Positions 28,701-35,291 of a stretch of 64,000 bases of DNA are shown here, one piece after another. A program made the position numbers and the translations under genes. Source of the stretch: Methylobacterium platani (GTDB taxonomy: Bacteria; Pseudomonadota; Alphaproteobacteria; Rhizobiales; Beijerinckiaceae); contig NZ_LWHQ01000027.1 of NCBI RefSeq assembly GCF_001653715.1, forward strand, positions 62,001 to 126,000, written 5' to 3'. Position 1 is the stretch's first letter, and the number at the start of each line of letters is the position of its first letter. The notes beneath the pieces are model-generated. The model ran no database searches. It saw only the letters and a program-made list of their open reading frames with translations, and was not told the origin of the DNA.

Positions 28701-28955
28701 GGGCGGCCCTGGAGCAAGGCCACGGCGATCGAGGGGGCGGCCGACCGCGTGGTGCCGATCCTGATGACCTCGCTCGTCACCGGCCTCGGCCTCCTGCCCC
28801 TGGCGCTCGGTGCCGGCGAGCCGGGCCGCGAGATCGAGGGGCCGATGGCGATCGTGATCCTGGGCGGCCTCGCCAGCTCGACGCTCCTGAACCTCTCGGT
28901 CCTGCCGGTCCTGGCGCAGCGTTTCGCGCGGTTCGGGCGGGGCGCGGCGGGCTGA
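25788..28955 (+). CDS. CzcA/CusA-family RND efflux pump (second)
   Basis: The 1055-residue pump shows both RND repeats: VFPEFAPPAVTVQTEAPGL after TM1, TM4 motif GGLAIAIGEVVDDAVIGVEN near residues 415-430 (with the acidic pair used for proton relay), and PFAFVGGVLAVAATGGVVSL in the second half. It diverges strongly from the minus-strand pump, so this is not a recent duplication. The GTG start at 25788 follows the adaptor stop by 10 bases. HME-type assignment rests on the ENAMRRLRENR region and overall length. Substrate not determined. Confidence 0.88.
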   Translation: MTPTEPRSTDPQAADGPGPAPSGFQAALVRFAVRRPGIVVALALALVVYGLTALGSAKYDVFPEFAPPAVTVQTEAPGLNPEQVEVLVTQAVEVAVNGLPGLATLRSNSIQGVSVVTATFRQGTDIYRARQLVGERLAGLAGRLPQGVASPTMTALTSSTSAILLVGLTSPTRSLMDLRTVADWRVRLRLLAAPGVGEVLVYGGDVRSIRIQVRPQDLVRFRIGLNDVLAAGRKATGVRGAGFIDTANQRITLQTEGQSVTPAAVARTVLINEGGASVVLGDVADVVAGPEPAISAALVDGQPGVLMMIGAQYGANTVEVAAGVEAALADLQPGLARDGITLRTDLFRPAGFVAQATGHVLQALALGGLLVVAVLLVFLFDWRTALISAAAIPLSLVGAVLVLGAFGFSLNTMTLGGLAIAIGEVVDDAVIGVENAMRRLRENRRLAVPRPEPRVVLDAILEVRVSVAYATFAVLLVFLPVLALSGVPGRLFGPLAVAYILAVLASLVVALTVTPALAHLLLAGRKALPTREPPVTRAVRGAYIRLLEGLARHPVPVAAAGLVAVLVSAVPVPSFGGAFLPDLKEGHFILHMATAPGTSLQETLRLGGHVAAGLKAIPEVRAVAQQVGRAEAGYDLGGTHESEIHIDLAPGLDGEAQERAEAGIRALMAATPGATFSLKTFLTERIEEVVSGFTAPVVVSVQGSDLDRIEAAARDVARELAEVRGAADIQLRSPAGLPQITVALRPNDLRHWGLDAIEVLELARTAFQGDTVGQSYEGNAVFNVVVVLDPAARARPSRLGDLPLRTPGGSTIRLSQVADVYETMGRYAIAHHGAQRVRVVTANVEGRDVASFTDAVKRKIAREVTLPPGVFVGIGGAADAQAKARRDLALYAGLAGFGILLLLAVVTGSLANLVLILVNLPFAFVGGVLAVAATGGVVSLGVIVGFVTLFGISLRNTIMMIAHYEHLVLVEGRPWSKATAIEGAADRVVPILMTSLVTGLGLLPLALGAGEPGREIEGPMAIVILGGLASSTLLNLSVLPVLAQRFARFGRGAAG

Positions 28956-29123
28956 GCGCCCCGGGGCGGGCCGCGCCCGGCCTGGATCCCGGCCTCACGC
29001 AACCCGGGCCGTCCAGCCGCCTCGCGCGGCCGGACGGCGACAGCACGCCGGCGGTAACCCTCGCCGCGGAGGGGAGGGGTGCCGCGCTGGCTTGCCGAGA
29101 TGGGTCCCGACAGGATCCCGGCC

Positions 29124-30683
29124 CTACTTCTCCGCCCGGCTCGGGCTCTTCAGCTGCCCGTAGACCACGCCGGCGAAGCTGCCGATCGTCGTCGGCCAGT
29201 CGAGCCCGGTGGCGGTGTGGTCGGCCACCTGGCAGAAGGTGGCGGTCAGGCCGTTGACCAGCTCGGCCGAGGTCGCCTGCGGGGCGGCCTGGCGCACGGC
29301 CGGCAGCAGGGTCGAGATGCGGGGCAGCATCTGCTCGGCCTTGAGGTCCTTGAGCTGGCCCGCCGCATCCGCCTGCTTCAGGGCCTCGGCGAGCGTCGGG
29401 TTCGAGACGGTCTCGCACGGCGCGTTGCCGGCCAGCATCGACTGGGTGTCGGCGCGGAGCTTCGCCACCTGGCCGGGCTCGGCGGTCGGCGGAGCCTGGT
29501 TGCCGAAGGTCTGGCGGACGTAGTTCGTCACCGCCGCCACCTCGGCGTCGGTCATGCCGACGCCGACCGCCGGCATCGCCGCGTAGTCGCCCTTGGCGTC
29601 GAGGCCGCCGAGGATCACCCGGATCACCGTCTCCGGGCCCTTGGCCAGCACCGCGCCGTTGCCGGCGAGCGCCGGGATCGCCCCCGGCATGCCCTGGCCG
29701 TCCGGCCGGTGGCAGGCGACGCAGCGGTTGAGGTAGGTGTCGGCACCCGGCGCCGCGGAGGCCTGGGTGAAGTCGGACTTGACGTCGGGCGTGTAGGTCG
29801 GCTTCGGCGCCAGGGTCTTGAGATAGGCGGCGATGGCGCGCACGTCGCCGTCGCTCAGCTTGCTCAGGCTCTCCTCGATCACCTGGCGCATCGGCCCGGC
29901 GACGACGCCGGCCCGGCCGGGCGCCGCCCCGGTCTTGAGGTAGGTGAAGAGCTGGTCCTCGCTCCAGAGGCCGAGGCCCTCCTTGTCGTCGCCCGACAGG
30001 TTCGGGGCGTACCAGCCGTCGATCGTGCCGCCCTCGAGGTAGCCGCTCCACTGCGAGGAGCCGACGAGCTTGCTGCCGTTGTGGCAGGCGCCGCAATGGC
30101 CCGGCCCCTCGACCAGGTAGGCGCCGCGATTGACCTGCTCGCTCGCCTTCGGGTCGGGCTTGAAGCGGCCCTCGGTGAAGAAGGCGAGGCGCCAGGCCAG
30201 CAGGCCGTCGCGGATGCTGAACGGGAAGGCGATGTCGGCGGGCTTGCGCGGCGCGTGCACGGGCTCGAGCGAGAACAGGTAGGCCTTGATCGCCCGCACG
30301 TCCTCGTCGGTGATGCGGGTGTACCAGGGGAACGGGAAGGCGGGGTAGAGGTAGCTGCCGTTCTTGGTGATGCCCTGGTGCATCGCGCGCTTGAAGTCGT
30401 CGTCGCTCCAGGTGCCGATCCCGGTCTCCTTGTCGGGGGTGATGTTCGGCGTCGCGAGCTTGCCGATGCCGCCCGGGAAGTTGATGTAGAGCCCGCCCGC
30501 ATAGGGCTTGCCGCCCGGCGCGGTGTGGCAGGCGACGCAATCGCCCGCGGTGGCGAGGTAGCGGCCCTTGTCCACCAGGTCGGTGGAGGCCGGCTGTGCG
30601 AACGCCGCGCCGGCCGCGAGGGCGAGCGCGCTCGAACCGAGCAGGGTGTTGAGCGTGCGACGGATGACGGGCCTGCGGCGCAT
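29124..30683 (-). CDS. Triheme cytochrome c (membrane dehydrogenase cytochrome subunit type)
   Basis: The 519-residue exported protein has a signal peptide (RRTLNTLLGSSALALAAGAA, cleavage near FAQ) and three C-x-x-C-H haem sites: CVACHTAPGG near residue 46, GHCGACHNGSK near 193 and NRCVACHRPDGQGMPG near 320. The spacing and the segments GIGTWSDDDFKRAMHQGI and AAIAAYL-like repeats match cytochrome subunits of membrane-bound alcohol, sorbitol or gluconate dehydrogenases, which pass electrons to ubiquinone or oxidase. No flavin or PQQ dehydrogenase subunit is adjacent. A C-terminal extension of about 110 residues follows the third domain. The ATG at 30683 is preferred because GGAGGAAG lies 7 bases upstream. 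Confidence 0.85.
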   Translation of the reverse strand: MRRRPVIRRTLNTLLGSSALALAAGAAFAQPASTDLVDKGRYLATAGDCVACHTAPGGKPYAGGLYINFPGGIGKLATPNITPDKETGIGTWSDDDFKRAMHQGITKNGSYLYPAFPFPWYTRITDEDVRAIKAYLFSLEPVHAPRKPADIAFPFSIRDGLLAWRLAFFTEGRFKPDPKASEQVNRGAYLVEGPGHCGACHNGSKLVGSSQWSGYLEGGTIDGWYAPNLSGDDKEGLGLWSEDQLFTYLKTGAAPGRAGVVAGPMRQVIEESLSKLSDGDVRAIAAYLKTLAPKPTYTPDVKSDFTQASAAPGADTYLNRCVACHRPDGQGMPGAIPALAGNGAVLAKGPETVIRVILGGLDAKGDYAAMPAVGVGMTDAEVAAVTNYVRQTFGNQAPPTAEPGQVAKLRADTQSMLAGNAPCETVSNPTLAEALKQADAAGQLKDLKAEQMLPRISTLLPAVRQAAPQATSAELVNGLTATFCQVADHTATGLDWPTTIGSFAGVVYGQLKSPSRAEK

Positions 30684-30703
30684 GGGGGGCTTCCTCCGGG
30701 GGG

Positions 30704-30973
30704 TCATGGGGCGGCGGACCGCAGCCGCAGCCAGAGATCGGCGACGTGGGCGGCGCCGGCGCCCGCGAGCGCGGCGGCGAGCCAGAATCCGGGGGCGCCC
30801 GCGAGCACGGCGCGCAGCGCCAGCATCAGGCAGGCGCCCGAGGCGAGGTTGACGAGGAGCGCGCCTCGTCCCGGGCCGCCGCGACGGCGCCACAGGACGA
30901 GCAGCCCGGCCTCCGCGGCGACGATCAGCAGCGCGGCATCGACGATGTGGCCGCTCGTGAGGAGATCCGGCAA
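30704..30973 (-). CDS. Small membrane protein of unknown function
   Basis: About 89 residues from a TTG at 30973 (CAGGAGT 8 bases upstream). Two or three hydrophobic segments are visible: HIVDAALLIVAAEAGLLVLW, LLVNLASGACLMLALRAVLA and FWLAAALAGAGAAHVADLWL. No named family was recognised. It ends 20 bases before the cytochrome c gene on the same strand, so the two may form an operon and the protein may help anchor or mature the cytochrome. The start codon is uncertain. Confidence 0.55.
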   Translation of the reverse strand: MPDLLTSGHIVDAALLIVAAEAGLLVLWRRRGGPGRGALLVNLASGACLMLALRAVLAGAPGFWLAAALAGAGAAHVADLWLRLRSAAP

Positions 30974-31197
30974 GCGTGAATACTCCTGGCTGCAGCGAAG
31001 ACGCGCAGTCGATCGGGGACTTAATCTAGGAAACGCGCGGGTCCAGCCCTGCAAACCCGGAAACAGCCTGCCCGTTCGCCGGAAACGCGCCACGGTTCAC
31101 GATGTCGCATCAGCGGCAATCCGGCTTCGGACGATCCGATCGCCCGCCATCCGAGACTCGTCGAAGATCTCGCGAGCAGGCGGATCGCCGCGAAGGC

Positions 31198-31686
31198 TCA
31201 GAACGGCCCGTTGAGGCGCACGATCGACCAGTTGAGGCAGGCCGCGATTCCGACCCAGACCAGGTAGGGCAGGAGCAGCAAGGCCCCGAGACCGGAATGG
31301 CGCCCGACCGCGAGGATCAGCAGCGCCACCGAGAGCCAGAGCGCCGCCACCTCGATCAGGGCCCAGTCCGGCCGCTGCAGCCGGAAGAACACGCCGCTCC
31401 AGGCGATGTTGAGCACGCCGTTCAGCGCGAAGGCGGCGAGCAGCCAGCCCCGTTCCGGGCCTTCCGGCGCGGCGTTCCAGGCCAGCACCCCGGCGATCGC
31501 CGCGAGGGTGAAGATCGTGGTCCAGACCGGGCCGAACGCCCAGTCGGGCGGCTTCCAGGACGGGACCTGCAGGCTCCGGTACCAGGGGCCGAGGGCGGTG
31601 AGCCACGCGCCCGCGCCCGCCACCACGATGGCGGCGGCCGCCGCCACCAGGATCGGGCCCCAGCGGCCCCCGAGCGCCTCGATCAC
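31198..31686 (-). CDS. tspO: TspO/MBR-family tryptophan-rich sensory protein
   Basis: The 162-residue, five-helix membrane protein has the family signature WYRSLQVPSWKPPDWAFGPV and WTTIFTLAAIAGVLAWN, LNGVLNIAWSGVFFRLQRPD and LLPYLVWVGIAACLNWSIVR. TspO binds porphyrins and haem; in Rhodobacter it is an outer-membrane regulator that damps photosynthesis gene expression under oxygen (first called CrtK). Here its GTG start overlaps the bchP stop (GTGA), so it is translationally coupled to the last bacteriochlorophyll step. This places a tetrapyrrole sensor in the bchG operon where other phototrophs often carry idi. Confidence 0.9.
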   Translation of the reverse strand: MIEALGGRWGPILVAAAAAIVVAGAGAWLTALGPWYRSLQVPSWKPPDWAFGPVWTTIFTLAAIAGVLAWNAAPEGPERGWLLAAFALNGVLNIAWSGVFFRLQRPDWALIEVAALWLSVALLILAVGRHSGLGALLLLPYLVWVGIAACLNWSIVRLNGPF

Positions 31687-32921
31687 GGCGACACCCAGCG
31701 GAACAGGTGGGCGAGGTCCTTGAAGAAGATCCGCGCATGCGCCGCGGGTTTCGCCCGCACCAGTTCCTTGTTCATGTAGGCGTCCCAGGTGAGCGATTGC
31801 ACGTCGGGGTCGCGGCAGATGCTGACGAAGCGCTCGCGCAACGCATCGTTGCGGTACCAGACGCCCTGCATCAGCCGCAGGATCCAGAAGACCCGGCCAT
31901 GCGCCTTGAGGAAGCGGCGCCTCGCCTGGCGCAGGGCGCGAGCGTCGCCGGTGGCCAGGAAGGCGTGCCCGGCCTCGGCCGCCAGCCGCCCGCCGAACAT
32001 CGCGTAGTAGATGCCCTCGCCCGAGGCCGGGGCGACGAGACCGGCGGCGTCGCCGGTGAGCAGCACGTCGCGGCCGTTGTCGAAGCGCGCGAGGGGCTTG
32101 AGCGGCAAGGGCGCGCCTTCGCGGCGCAGCGTCTCGCCGCCCTCGAGCCCGGTCGCGGCGCGCAAGCGGCCCACCGCCCCGCGCAGGGAGAACCCCTTGC
32201 GGGCGCTGCCGGTGCCGATGCTCAGCGTGTCGCCGTGCGGGAAGATCCAGGCGTAGAAATCGGGCGAGAGGACGCCCTGGTAGTAGACGTCGCAGCGCGT
32301 CGCCTCGACCGCGCCGGCGGGCGGGGTGCGGACGATCTCGTGATAGGCGAAGACCTGCCGCATCCGGGCATGGGCCGGAACCTCCTGGCGCCCGACCGCC
32401 GAGTTGGCGCCGTCGGCGCCGATGACGAGGCGGGTGCGCAGGGTCGCCTCGGCGCCGCTCTCGCCGCGGTAATGCACGCTGACCGGTCCGTCGCCGGAGC
32501 GGCCGAGGCGCAGGTAGGTGCCGCTCACGCGCTCGGCGCCCGCGAGCGCGGCGCGCACCCGCAGCCACTCGTCGAAGGGCCCGCGATCGACCATGCCGAC
32601 GAAGCCCTCGCCGACCGGCATGTCGACCGCCTTCTCGCGCGGCGAGACCATGCGGGCGGAGCGGATCTTCGCCACCAGCAGATCGTCGGGAATCGCGAAG
32701 TCGCGGATCAGGCGCGGCGGGATCGCGCCGCCGCAGGGCTTGATCCGCCCGGCCCGGTCGAGGAGGACGACCCGGCGGCCGAGCCGCGCCAGATCGGTCG
32801 CCGCCGTCGCACCGGCCGGTCCCCCTCCCACCACCACCGCGTCCCAAATCGTCTCGCCCAAGGTCGTCTCGCCCAAGGTCGTTTCGCCCAAGATCGTTTC
32901 GCCCAAGATCGTCCCGCCCAT
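31683..32921 (-). CDS. bchP: Geranylgeranyl diphosphate / geranylgeranyl-bacteriochlorophyll reductase
   Basis: The 412-residue flavoprotein has an FAD-binding VVVGGGPAGATAATDLARLG near residues 28-47, PCGGAIPPRLIRDF, a VIGADGANSAVGR motif, and LLTGDAAGLVAPASGEGIYY near 290. BchP reduces three double bonds of the geranylgeranyl tail to phytyl on bacteriochlorophyll. An N-terminal extension of about 23 residues is built from (L)GETI/T pentapeptides encoded by a 15-bp tandem repeat. The ATG at 32921 has GGGAGGCA just upstream, so the extension appears to be translated. Next to the PucC-family gene and coupled to tspO. Confidence 0.93.
   Translation of the reverse strand: MGGTILGETILGETTLGETTLGETIWDAVVVGGGPAGATAATDLARLGRRVVLLDRAGRIKPCGGAIPPRLIRDFAIPDDLLVAKIRSARMVSPREKAVDMPVGEGFVGMVDRGPFDEWLRVRAALAGAERVSGTYLRLGRSGDGPVSVHYRGESGAEATLRTRLVIGADGANSAVGRQEVPAHARMRQVFAYHEIVRTPPAGAVEATRCDVYYQGVLSPDFYAWIFPHGDTLSIGTGSARKGFSLRGAVGRLRAATGLEGGETLRREGAPLPLKPLARFDNGRDVLLTGDAAGLVAPASGEGIYYAMFGGRLAAEAGHAFLATGDARALRQARRRFLKAHGRVFWILRLMQGVWYRNDALRERFVSICRDPDVQSLTWDAYMNKELVRAKPAAHARIFFKDLAHLFRWVSP
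32846..32920. repeat. Five 15-bp tandem units at the 5' end of bchP
   Basis: Units end at 32860, 32875, 32890, 32905 and 32920 and all finish TCGCCCA or CCGCCCA on the plus strand. They differ by one to three bases and encode five G-E/G-T-x-L/W-type pentapeptides immediately after the start codon of bchP. Confidence 0.95.
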
Positions 32922-32965
32922 GGCCGTGCCTCCCGTCCGGGCCGGGTTCGGCCGGATCGTTGTCG

Positions 32966-34300
32966 TCAGACCGCGTGCCGCATCGTCAGACCCGCCGCTG
33001 GTCGCACGGCCCTGTCCGGCCGGCCGATCCGGGCCGCGAGCCCGGCGGCGACGAGGAACAGGGCGGCCTCCGCGAGGAAGACCGCCGCGTAGGCCGGCAC
33101 GACGGTGCCGAAGGCGAGCCGCGCGAGGTCGACCCCCGCCGCGCCCAGGAAGCCGCCGAGGCCGAAGGCGAGGCCCTGCGCCGCGCCCCACACCCCCATC
33201 CGGGTGCCGTGACGGCTCTCGCCGTCGGGCGCGCCGCCGGTGCCGGCGAGCGCCATCATCTGGCCGATCGCCGCGACCGCGAAGATGCCGTTGAACAGCC
33301 CGAGCCCGGCGACGCAGGGACGCAAGGGAGCCTCCGGCCCGGCAAAGCCGCAGGCCGCGATTGCCGCGAGCGCCGCGGCCGAGCCGAGGCAGCCCGCGAC
33401 CGTCCAGAGCCGCAGGGAGGCGAGCCGCCCGCGCCCGTTGGCGGTGACGAGGGCGACCAGCACCATGCCGGCGAGCACTCCGCCGTTCTGCACGCCCGAG
33501 AGCTTGGTGGTCGCGCCCGGCGACCACGCGAAGACGAGGCCCGCGAAGGGTTCGAGGATCAGTTCCTGCGCGCTGTAGGCCAGCATCGCCAGGAACACGA
33601 ACACCGTGAAGCGGCGCGCCTGCGGCTCGGCCCAGACCTCGGCGAGCACCCGGGCGAAGGGCCGCGCCGGCGCGGAACCGGCGGGACCCGGGTCCCGCGC
33701 CGGCTCGACGCGCCACAGGGCCGCGACCGCGACCAGGAAGGCGATTCCCGACACGCCGCCCGACACCGCGACGAGGCGGGCCGCCGAGAACGGGTCGAGC
33801 AGGTGTCCGGCGGTCGGCGCGGTGACGACGAAGCCGGCGATCATCATGATCCAGACGATCGTCGCGGCCGCACCCCGGCGATGCGGGGCGACGCCGGTGG
33901 AGAGCAGCACGAGGAGCGAGGTGCCGGCCGCCCCGACGCCGATGCCGACGGCGAGGAAGGACGCGACGAGGAGCGCGAAGCCCGCCGCCGGCTGGCCGGC
34001 GACGAGGACGGTGCCGAGCGCCGCCCCGACGCCGCCGAGGGCCAGCAGCGCCATGCCGCCGACGATCCAGGGCGTGCGGCGCCGCCCGAGATCCGAGCCG
34101 TAGCCCCAGCGCGGGCGCAGGGCCTGCACGGCGTAGTGCAGCGCCACCAGCCCGCCGGGCAGGGCGGCCGGCAGCGCGAGTTCCACCACCATCACCCGGT
34201 TGAGGGTCGAGGTGATGAGGACCACGATGGCGCCGAGCGCCGTCTGGACGAGACCGAGGCGCAGGATGGTGCCCCAGCCGAAGCCGGATCGCGCGCTCAT
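32966..34300 (-). CDS. PucC/Bch2-family MFS transporter-like photosynthesis protein
   Basis: The 444-residue protein has 12 hydrophobic segments and the PucC-family (BCD) pattern: TSTLNRVMVVELALPAALPG, YGSDLGRRRTPWIVGGMALL, and a repeat TKLSGVQNGGVLAGMVLVAL in the second half. In Rhodobacter the gene between bchG and bchP (ORF428, bch2) encodes a member of this family thought to deliver bacteriochlorophyll to assembling complexes. It overlaps bchG by 4 bases (ATGA) and precedes bchP by 44 bases. It is a paralogue of lhaA in the divergent operon. Confidence 0.88.
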   Translation of the reverse strand: MSARSGFGWGTILRLGLVQTALGAIVVLITSTLNRVMVVELALPAALPGGLVALHYAVQALRPRWGYGSDLGRRRTPWIVGGMALLALGGVGAALGTVLVAGQPAAGFALLVASFLAVGIGVGAAGTSLLVLLSTGVAPHRRGAAATIVWIMMIAGFVVTAPTAGHLLDPFSAARLVAVSGGVSGIAFLVAVAALWRVEPARDPGPAGSAPARPFARVLAEVWAEPQARRFTVFVFLAMLAYSAQELILEPFAGLVFAWSPGATTKLSGVQNGGVLAGMVLVALVTANGRGRLASLRLWTVAGCLGSAAALAAIAACGFAGPEAPLRPCVAGLGLFNGIFAVAAIGQMMALAGTGGAPDGESRHGTRMGVWGAAQGLAFGLGGFLGAAGVDLARLAFGTVVPAYAAVFLAEAALFLVAAGLAARIGRPDRAVRPAAGLTMRHAV

Positions 34301-35211
34301 GCGAGGCCTCCCCGGAGCGCGAAGGCGGCGGCGAGCATGCCCAGCACGTAGAGGAGCGTGCCGGTGCCGTTGTACCAGGCCGCGCGGCCGTGCGGATCGG
34401 CGAGGAAGCGGCGCATCAGCAGCGCCTGCCCGGCGAGCAGGGCGGCGACGAGGCCGGCCTGCCAGGGCGCCCCCCAGGCGGCGAGGAGGAGGACGACGAC
34501 GGCCTGCGGCGCCGCCATCACCAGGCAGGCGAGGCGGGCGGCGGATCGCGCGCCGAGCCGTACCGGCAGCGAGCGGATGCCGGTGCGCCGGTCGCCCTCC
34601 ATCGACTTGAAGTCGTTGAGGGTCATGATGCCGTGCGCGCCGAGGCTGTAGAGGAGGGCGACCAGGATGATCCGCCCCTCCGGCAGGGCCGACCCCATCA
34701 CGGCGGCGCCGGTGAACCAGGGCAGGCCTTCGTAAGCGAGGCCGCAGGCGGCGTTGCCCCACCAGCCGTCGCGCTTCAGCCGCACCGGCGGCGCGCTGTA
34801 GAGCCAGGCCAGCGACAGGCCGACCAGGGCGGCGCCCAGCACCCACGGCCCGAGCCGGGACGCGACCGCGAGCGACAGCAGCGTCCAGGCGAGCGCGACG
34901 TAGAGGCCCCAGCGGCCCGGGATGCGACCCGACGGGATCGGGCGGTGTGGCTCGTTGATGGCGTCGACGTGCCGGTCGAACCAGTCGTTGGCCGCCTGGC
35001 TGGTGGCGCAGACGAGGGGCCCGGCGAGCAGGATGCCGGCGGCGACGAGGGGCCAGCGCCCCCCGACCGCGACCCCGGACGACACCACCCCGCAGGCGAA
35101 GGCCCACATCGGCGCGAACCAGGTGATCGGCTTGAGCAGTTCCAGCAGCGCCCGCGGCGCCGGAACCGCCGGGGGCGCGATCAGGGGCTTGGTCAGGGGC
35201 TCGGTCGTCAT
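34297..35211 (-). CDS. bchG: Bacteriochlorophyll synthase (geranylgeranyl transferase)
   Basis: The 304-residue UbiA-type prenyltransferase has the first Asp-rich motif QAANDWFDRHVDAINEPHRP near residues 70-90 and the second, GIMTLNDFKSMEGDRRTGIR, near 195-215, plus about eight membrane helices. BchG esterifies bacteriochlorophyllide a with geranylgeranyl diphosphate. First gene of a bchG / PucC-family / bchP / tspO run with overlapping ends. A perfect PpsR palindrome lies 30 bases upstream of the ATG. The ppsR stop is only 80 bases upstream on the same strand, so readthrough is also possible. Confidence 0.95.
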   Translation of the reverse strand: MTTEPLTKPLIAPPAVPAPRALLELLKPITWFAPMWAFACGVVSSGVAVGGRWPLVAAGILLAGPLVCATSQAANDWFDRHVDAINEPHRPIPSGRIPGRWGLYVALAWTLLSLAVASRLGPWVLGAALVGLSLAWLYSAPPVRLKRDGWWGNAACGLAYEGLPWFTGAAVMGSALPEGRIILVALLYSLGAHGIMTLNDFKSMEGDRRTGIRSLPVRLGARSAARLACLVMAAPQAVVVLLLAAWGAPWQAGLVAALLAGQALLMRRFLADPHGRAAWYNGTGTLLYVLGMLAAAFALRGGLA

Positions 35212-35240
35212 GCCGCGAGGGTGGAACCGCCCCGGAAGAG

Positions 35241-35258
35241 TGTCAAGCGGACTTTACA
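35241..35258. promoter_or_regulatory. PpsR/CrtJ operator upstream of bchG
   Basis: TGTCAAGCGGACTTTACA fits TGT-N12-ACA exactly. On the minus strand it supplies a TTGACA hexamer usable as a -35 element. The repressor would cover it and block bchG transcription under oxygen. Confidence 0.8.
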
Positions 35259-35291
35259 CTCTCGCGCGCCCGATCGCTCGGACAGGCGCCC

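Noticed and set aside
32846..32920. Regular 15-bp units considered as a CRISPR-like or binding-site array.
   Set aside because: There are no spacers, the units are contiguous and in frame, and they follow a start codon with a ribosome site; better explained as a coding tandem repeat.
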